From NCBI GenBank assembly GCA_015657535.1, contig JADHZB010001996.1, forward strand, positions 1 through 14,272: 14,272 nucleotides of DNA, written 5' to 3'. Below are positions 8,848-14,272 of the stretch, one piece after another. The position numbers were made by a program, and so were the translations under genes. The notes under the pieces were generated by a model. It did no database searches. It worked only from the letters and a program-made list of their open reading frames with translations, and was not told the origin of the DNA. Every line of letters starts with the position of its first letter. Within the stretch, counting starts at the first letter, position 1. The DNA is from Nephromyces sp. MM_2019 (taxonomy: Eukaryota; Apicomplexa; Aconoidasida; Nephromycida).

Positions 8848-10124
8848 GGCATCAACCAACGGAGGAGCATTTCGTTCAATAGGTGGAGAATATACATGCA
8901 TTAAAAGGCAGGAAAAACAGCACCTAACCTTTCTAAAACAAAGCGCACACCCGGAGCAAAAGCGCGACCTACCCTTCAAGTCCTGTTGAAACCATTTTCA
9001 GTAAAAACAGCGTAAAAAAGGCAGGAATAACGCGCATAAAGAGTCGTTTAGCTCAGTGCAAAGCTGATGAACTTAAAGCATAGGTTACGCACAAACTAGA
9101 AATCTACATCATCGAAGCTTTCTTTCTCCATTTCCCAAGATATACACTCGCTCCGCTCGTAATAGGAGTTGCAATTTCATCCATTTTCTGAGGATCAACC
9201 CAGAGTTACATCCTCATGCACTGCTACTAGTGTGCTGCATAGTAGGTGAGTAACAGCACAGGAATACATGCAACGGAAGATGCTAATAAAAAGGGATATT
9301 TTGGGTTCATACTGTAGAGCTTTCCAAAGGCAAGTGGGCTAAGCGTACTGCCCAGGAAACGACTTCCAGTGATAAGACCCTACGCAAAACATAAATGTGA
9401 GTGGATGCAGCATCTCAAAAAGATAGCTCTGAAGAGATAAAATTTCAGTGATTTGGTTGTGTGTTGGGGTCCTTTTTTGACGCTGGAAAAGAGTTGAAAG
9501 TATCATCACATTGAGGGAGGTGAAGAACTCAAGAATCAGGTGATGGGTATATACGAGAATATATGCTTTTGAAGAGGTTGTGTGCAATTGAAGAAGAAAA
9601 ACTACTCGTCACTCATTTTGGGCTCAAAAAAGTTCTTTAGGAATCAAGCTGAATGGAGTATTAGGGTTTTTTTGTGGAGATAAAAAGCTCGGCAAAAAAG
9701 CAGTCAGAAGCGTCGAAAAGGCTGTTTTCTTCATACGGAATATGCAATATATGAGATGAAGTAGGGAGTTGAAGTTTATGGGTAAGTAGGGAGCAGGAGG
9801 TTTTGGTAGTTCATCTTTTTAGCAGCTCAGAGGCAAGATTTTCAGTCGCATAACAACGCAGGAATGATAGTATTCTACACACATTCGGCAGAGACACAGA
9901 GATGCAAAATCCGCAAAAAATCAGTGAAATAGCATCACATTCCAAGCATTGTTGACGTTTTTCTTCTCTGCAAATTTCCAAATGAAAAAGAAACAGTTCA
10001 AAATCCGCCAAACTGCTGCAAATTTGCCACTCTAATACCTAGTCTCTACCCCTTTTGGCTCGCTGCAAAGAGCTCTCCACAGAAACTGCCACACTGGCGA
10101 ATCGTGTGTGCAGAAAACTTGGCT
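8848..10124. other. No supported gene
   Basis: Contains minus-strand frames at 9339-9587 and 9811-10011 with no recognisable domains. A short minus-strand frame at 9104-9184 vaguely recalls membrane pyrophosphatases (discussed under rejected). No RNA gene was found. Confidence 0.35.
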
Positions 10125-10168
10125 AAAAAAAAAAAAAAAACACACACACACACACACACACACACAGA
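10125..10168. repeat. A16 followed by (CA)14
   Basis: Sixteen A residues at 10125-10140 run directly into a perfect CA dinucleotide run at 10141-10168. An A-run joined to a microsatellite can mark an old retroposon tail, but no element body or target-site duplication is visible. Confidence 0.9.
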
Positions 10169-10655
10169 TTCCACTTACATGAGAGATTCCCTGATTTTCA
10201 GGGCAAGCACACTCAGAAGCAACTGTAGAAAACCCAGGATCGATGATTGAGTATGCCAGCGAATAAACCAAGCAAAGCAACGTCAAGTGCACCCACAACG
10301 GGAAGTAGGTAGACCTCCATACTACGAAGATGCCAAGGGAAAGCACACTACATCCAAGTGATAGAGCACCTGCAGGAGAGTGAGAATATCAAGAAGAAAG
10401 ACACGCATTTTTTTATGTGTGTGTGTGTGTGTGTGACATTCTCCTTCGTATGTGAATAAAAAAAAGATGATAAACATGGAAAACTCCAGTTTTCGCTTGT
10501 AAAGAGCTTCAATTCTTACTATGAAACACACACGAATAAATGCATTCAAGAGAGTAAAAAACAAAGCTTGTTCTTACTTTAGTGATAACCCGAAAAAGCT
10601 GCCTTACTAGGGAAACCCATTCGAAAACACGCAGTCTAGCCTTTATCACAGTAGG
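10169..10655. other. Spacer between simple repeats; no supported gene
   Basis: Includes a short T7-A-(TG)n run at about 10410-10435. The minus-strand frames 10032-10346 and 10322-10564 run through the CA/TG tracts and have no recognisable domain. Confidence 0.4.
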
Positions 10656-10677
10656 AGTGTGTGTGTGTGTGTGTGTT

Positions 10678-10740
<63 letters not shown>
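10656..10740. repeat. (TG)n with TTTG interruptions
   Basis: Nearly pure TG run broken by three TTTG steps. It forms the left edge of the minisatellite that follows. Confidence 0.95.
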
Positions 10741-11610
10741 GATTATATCTGTGTGCAGGATGGAGTGTGTGTGTGTGTGTGATTATATCTGTGTGTAGGA
10801 TGGAGTGTGTGTGTGTGTGTGATTATATCTGTGTGTGGGTTGGAGTGTGTGATTATATCTGTGTGTGGGTTGGAGTGTGTGATTATATCTGTGTGTGGGT
10901 TGGAGTGTGTGTGTGTGTGTGTGATTATATCTGTGTGTGCGCTGGTGTGTGTGATTATATCTGTGCGTAGGATGGAGTGTGTGATTATATCTGTGTGTAG
11001 GATGGAGTGTGTGATTATATCTGTGTGTGGGTTGGAGTGTGTGATTATATCTGTGTGTGGGTTGGAGTACGTGATTATATCTGTGTGTGCGTTGGAGTGT
11101 GTGTGTGTGTGTGTGATTATATCTGTGTGTGTGTGTGTGTGATTATATCTGTGTGTGGGTTGAAGTACGTGATTATATCTGTGTGTGCGTTGGAGTGTGT
11201 GATTATATCTGTGTGTGTGTGTGTGTGATTATATCTGTGTGTGTGTGTGTGTGATTATATCTGTGTGTGGGTTGGAGTGTGTGATTATATCTGTGTGTGT
11301 GTGTGTGTGTGATTGTATCTGTGTGTGTGTGTGATTATATCTGTGTGTGCGTTGGAGTGTGTGATTATATCTGTGTGTGTGTGTGATTATATCTGTGTGT
11401 GTGTGTGTGATTATATCTGTGTGTGCGTTGGAGTGTGTGATTATATCTGTGTGTGCGTTGGAGTGTGTGATTATATCTGTGTGTGTGTGTGTGATTATAT
11501 CTGTGTGTGTGTGTGTGTGATTATATCTGTGTGTGTGTGTGTGATTATATCTGTGTGTGTGTGTGTGATTATATCTGTGTGTGTGTGTGTGATTATGTCT
11601 GTGTGTGTAT
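10741..11610. repeat. 30-copy TG-based minisatellite with GATTATATCT core
   Basis: The 10-mer GATTATATCT occurs 28 times exactly, plus two one-base variants (11311 and 11591), always followed by GTGTG. Spacings range from 22 to 42 bp; 13 of the 29 are exactly 30 and all are even. The 30-bp units carry a TTGGAG, ATGGAG or CTGG-type insert between TG runs. The shorter units are pure TG spacers and dominate at the right end. It is open in several frames (ICVWVGVCDY-type decapeptides) purely because of the period, and I do not regard it as coding. Confidence 0.95.
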
Positions 11611-12080
11611 GGGACTACGCCTATATGTACTGTAAAGTAGCTTTTCAGGAATAGAAACTTGAGAAAAAAGGACAAAAACTCCCAACACACAAACTAACAG
11701 GCTCACACACTGGACTCACCACAGCTACCTAAGATATCACAAAGACGGCCAAATACAAAGTGCTGATACAGTATACTGAATAATCCAGATAGAGCAAGAA
11801 TCCTAGCGAGTTGTAGATCGGGTATATCTACAAACAAAGTATCAGAGAAAACACTAGGAAAAAGAGATTTTTAAGCTCATATCCCAAGAAACTCAAAAAT
11901 CGCTTGTTTTAGCAGTGTCTCAATGAAGAGATTCAAGCAGAAAACTGCAAATTACACACTCATAAACAAGAAGAAGCAGTAAGAGGCTGCAAATACACCG
12001 GTAATGCGTCCTCTTGAAGAGGCTGAAAAAAAGCTGATTTAAAAAAAATGGGGAAAATGAGGTCTTTAGCTTGCTAAAAG
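11611..12080. other. No supported gene
   Basis: Unique A-rich sequence between the TG minisatellite and the next TG run. The only listed-size frame (minus, 11920-12159) begins in CA repeats. Nothing recognised. Confidence 0.4.
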
Positions 12081-12155
12081 TGGGTGTGTGTGTGTGTGTG
12101 TTTGTTTGTTTGTTTTTGTGTGTGTGTGCTTTTGTGTGTGTGTGTGTGTGTTTGT
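12081..12155. repeat. Interrupted (TG)n / (TTTG)n tract
   Basis: GTGTGTG runs alternating with TTTG steps. If the MFS gene continues leftwards, this lies in one of its introns or its 3' flank. Confidence 0.9.
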
Positions 12156-12174
12156 GCAAGGTTAGAGGAAAAAA

Positions 12175-12501
12175 CTACTTCATTACGCATGTGAGAGCAT
12201 CTTCAACTAAAAAAAGCTACACAAGAAGATATAAGCAAGTAGAAACTAGCCAGCACAATCATTAAAATCAGGAAACAGAAGAAAGAATAGCATCAAGCAT
12301 ATTATAGTAGATAAACGCTCAGAGATGAAAAAGAACGTTGCTCATTAGAAGCTGAGCTTTGAAGATAAGAGATGATGAAGCACTTCGCTCTTCATCAGCA
12401 AAACACAGCTTAAAAACTTCAGACACATTCCTCTCTCTTACGCACATACATCAAACTTTAGGATTTCACGGCGATTTAATACACAAGACTCTAACCTCAT
12501 A
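12175..12501 (-). CDS. Possible downstream exons of the MFS gene (tentative)
   Basis: The MFS exon to the right stops after about TM8, so four helices are missing. Just beyond the CA array, the minus strand holds pieces that could supply them. One is RLESCVLNRREILKFD (12501-12450), in phase with a GTATCT donor at 12874 and a TTGGAG acceptor at 12502, a basic loop of the kind that follows TM8. A GTATGT at 12449 and GAAG at 12417 are 33 nt apart. Hydrophobic runs follow: TFFFISERLSTIICLMLFF (about 12339-12277) and FYLLISSCVAFFS, which a 31-nt GT-AG interval (12276-12246) could fuse. T-rich DNA encodes hydrophobic peptides by default, no MFS motif is visible here, and the exact joins are guesses. 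Confidence 0.22.
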
Positions 12502-12507
12502 CTCCAA

Positions 12508-12859
12508 TCGCACACACACACACACACACACCAATACACACACCGATACACACACACACATACACACACACACACACACATACACACACATACACACACA
12601 CACACACACATACACACACACACACACATACACACACACACACACATACACACACACACACACACATTCACACACACACACACACACACACGCACACACA
12701 CACACACACGCACACACACACACACACACGCACACACACACACACACACATACACACACATACACACACACACACCCACACACACACACAAACACACACA
12801 CACACACACACACATACACACACACACACATACACACACACACACACACATACACACAA
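12508..12859. repeat. Compound (CA)n array, about 350 bp
   Basis: CA dinucleotides interrupted by single TACA, CGCA, TTCA, CCCA and AACA steps. TACACACACA blocks recur at several places, suggesting local duplication of small interrupted units. All frames across it are open and give His-Thr or Cys-Val chains; these are artefacts of the repeat. It directly abuts the 3' end of the MFS reading frame. Confidence 0.96.
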
Positions 12860-12861
12860 TA

Positions 12862-13668
12862 TCATTCTAGATACCCCCCCCAAAAACTCACAGAAACAAA
12901 AAACACCCCCACACACCACCCCTTACCAAAGCGATATCGCTCCAAAAGCAGTAGATAGTAGCAGGCACCCATCACAGTAACGCAAAAGGAAGTTATCAGC
13001 CTCGCCAGGCAAACCAGCCAAAAACCAGTTCCTAGAAGCAAAGGCTTCTCTATACCTCTGTGGACCCCACCCCAGTTTTCTGCTTTTCTCCGCTTCATAC
13101 CACCCGCTAGGAATTCCTCATCAATTAGCACACACACCAAGATTAAGAACGCTATAGCTCCTACGAAACTAATGCCAAAACAAGTTGCTCTATCTTCAAA
13201 CCAGTACATTCCAACACCACCTAAAAGCGGTCCAACGGCTGTAGCTACACCAATTAGAATGCTGAACTTCGAATTTAACTTTGGCAGCAGTTTAGGGCCT
13301 GAGAAATCAGCCAAAACTGCTTCACTTAGAGGGACACACACGCTAGAAAACCCAATCAGACTTCGGCAGATGATGAAGAAGCGTATAGAACTAGAAAAAA
13401 GGTGGTTTTTGCAGGTAAAATAGAAGCCTATGGCGTTGATTATAGTTGAAAGAACCAAGGCATTCTTCCTGCCGTAGCAGTCTGAAAGATAACCAAAAAA
13501 AACAGCTCCACAAACCTGGGCTAAAGCGTAGATGCTAAGCAGAATACCCAGATCAAAGGAATCCCCAGAAAGTCCGTTGATCACATAGTAAGGAATGATT
13601 GGAAGCGATGCTGCTTCAGTGGCAATCTTCACAAAGAGACACGCGAAATATACGATAAGTTTAGCCAT
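12862..13668 (-). CDS. MFS transporter (TetA/DHA1-like), N-terminal two-thirds
   Basis: A major facilitator superfamily carrier of a membrane, substrate unknown. The ATG at 13668 opens TM1 (about 4-30). TM2 (38-61) leads into GYLSDCYGRK (59-68), a full match to MFS motif A. TM3 is 70-87. TM4 (96-120) carries R102-S-L-I-G106 (motif B). TM5 contains GVATAVGPLLGG (140-151), the antiporter motif C. TM6 is 161-182, followed by a basic central loop with KRRK (192-195), then TM7 (212-242) and TM8 (250-265). MFS proteins are usually about 400 residues with 12 helices; this frame ends at 268 (TGA 12862-12864). Just before the stop lies a run of eight G in the sense strand (12881-12874) running into GTATCT. 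So either an intron starts at 12874, with the CA array inside it, or a homopolymer indel broke the frame, or the gene is truncated. The TetA/DHA1 subgroup call rests on motifs A and C only. Confidence 0.85.
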   Translation of the reverse strand: MAKLIVYFACLFVKIATEAASLPIIPYYVINGLSGDSFDLGILLSIYALAQVCGAVFFGYLSDCYGRKNALVLSTIINAIGFYFTCKNHLFSSSIRFFIICRSLIGFSSVCVPLSEAVLADFSGPKLLPKLNSKFSILIGVATAVGPLLGGVGMYWFEDRATCFGISFVGAIAFLILVCVLIDEEFLAGGMKRRKAENWGGVHRGIEKPLLLGTGFWLVCLARLITSFCVTVMGACYYLLLLERYRFGKGWCVGVFFVSVSFWGGYLE

Positions 13669-13772
13669 TTCCGAGTGTCAGAGAATAGCATCAAAACGAA
13701 GGTAAAACAAAAAAAATCTATAATTATCAATCGGCTTATGATTCTACAGCTAACGAAATATCATAAAAAATG

Positions 13773-13797
13773 CAGAGTTTTGCAGAGCAAAACTCTG
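13773..13797. other. Hairpin, 10-bp perfect stem, upstream of MFS
   Basis: CAGAGTTTTG (13773-13782) and CAAAACTCTG (13788-13797) are exact reverse complements around CAGAG. It lies about 105 nt upstream of the MFS ATG. On the minus strand it is followed within a few bases by six T. In a eukaryote this need not be a terminator; it could be a 5'-leader structure or a protein site. Confidence 0.6.
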
Positions 13798-14139
13798 GAA
13801 ATAAGCAGGTATTTATATAGAGAGGAGAAACCTTGATATAGAGAAGAAATTAAAGAGAGAAGAGAAGACTATGGCGAAAAATTTAATGCAGAAAAATTGC
13901 AACAAAAAAAAACTAATCCTCCCGCACACAAACAATTAATGGACTAAAATCGCACAAAAAAACCTGATTCTCCACGCACACGCCCTGGAGCACGTAGAAC
14001 AAGAGGAGAGAAGCGTAAAAAACGGGTGTTTTAATGCAGAAATAATAGAATCGGGAGCTTTGAAGCAGAAATTGGTTTCTCCTATCTTTTTCACAGGGAT
14101 TCTAGGCATTTATTGCTATTCCCAAGGAAAAAAGCATAC

Positions 14140-14164
14140 AAAATGCCGATATCATGGGCATTTT
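14140..14164. other. Hairpin, 8-bp perfect stem
   Basis: AAAATGCC (14140-14147) pairs with GGCATTTT (14157-14164) around GATATCATG. No role is assigned. Confidence 0.5.
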
Positions 14165-14272
14165 CAGACTGAAAAACAACTTAAATCCCAAAAGAAACAG
14201 TACTTTGGACGATCAGCAGGAGAAAAGCTCTCATAGTAAAAAGAAAAACAATCTGGCGAACTTGAAAACTGG

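Larger units (their letters stand above)
13669..14272. other. Upstream spacer of the MFS gene; no supported gene
   Basis: A-rich on the plus strand. A 98-codon plus-strand frame (13940-14236) lacks an ATG near its start. It lies in frame with a short ATG frame at 13871 but is cut off from it by TAA, with no GT between to allow an intron. At this composition such a frame is expected by chance. Two hairpins are listed separately. Confidence 0.4.

Noticed and set aside
9041..9113. TTTAGCTCAGTG resembling a tRNA D-arm (box A)
   Set aside because: No B box (GTTCRANNC) at the right distance and no 7-bp acceptor pairing.
9104..9184. Minus-strand MDEIATPITSGASVYL, recalling the N-terminal region of membrane pyrophosphatases
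   Set aside because: Only 26 codons, and none of the diagnostic pyrophosphate-binding Asp-rich motifs occur in the window. A profile search over the flanks would settle it.
10125..10168. Retroposon tail (A16 plus CA run)
   Set aside because: No element body, promoter boxes or target-site duplication could be seen on either side.
10582..12958. Many frames of Cys-Val, His-Thr and ICVWVGVCDY-type repeats
   Set aside because: These are generated by TG/CA dinucleotides and the 30-bp period; no non-repeat domain is attached.
8010..14236. Non-standard genetic code (TAA/TAG as Gln), which would join 8010 to the acidic array and 13871 to 14236
   Set aside because: ISY1 and the MFS exon use only ordinary Gln codons and have no internal TAA or TAG; two coincidental in-frame stops are weak evidence.
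13940..14236. 98-codon plus-strand frame as a gene
   Set aside because: No ATG near its start, no possible GT donor to connect it upstream, and a length expected by chance in this much sequence.

Overview
This is eukaryotic nuclear DNA, moderately AT-rich, from a unicellular or otherwise compact eukaryote. The evidence is a split gene for the spliceosomal protein ISY1, whose two visible exons join at GT/AG boundaries, plus an intron-bearing or truncated MFS transporter and a very large load of CA/TG and GA-rich simple sequence. Nothing looks prokaryotic. The lineage cannot be fixed: the ISY1 N-terminus reads to me more like alveolate or plant versions than animal ones, but that is an impression, not a search result.

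Layout. 1-1937: minus-strand ISY1. Exon 1 is 1801-1937 and exon 2 is 779-923. The 877-nt intron between them carries a 61-bp tandem repeat and a dimeric 47/44-bp minisatellite. Either the gene continues to the left or it stops right after exon 2. 1938-2053: short divergent spacer. 2054-2592: a plus-strand candidate gene with an acidic, internally duplicated tail. 2593-4681: no gene I can support; it holds a perfect 14-bp x 8 array and a hairpin. 4682-6058: low-confidence minus-strand gene model that needs several introns of about 30 nt. 6059-8100: no supported gene. 8109-8847: a GAN-triplet array, open on the plus strand as an E/D/R-rich chain that runs into a short unique C-terminus. 8848-10124: no supported gene. 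10125-12155: poly(A)/(CA)n, (TG)n, and a 30-copy TG-based minisatellite. 12508-12859: compound (CA)n array. 12862-13668: minus-strand MFS transporter, clearly homologous through TM8 and then running into the CA array. 13669-14272: upstream spacer with two hairpins.

No pathway links the genes: ISY1 is nuclear RNA splicing and the MFS protein is a membrane carrier. The common thread is physical. CA/TG tracts sit inside introns, next to a 5' splice site and even inside the MFS coding exon, so this genome appears to breed dinucleotide repeats everywhere. Apart from ISY1 and MFS, the many 60-110-codon reading frames here are about as numerous as chance would give at this composition (my rough estimate), so I leave most of them uncalled.
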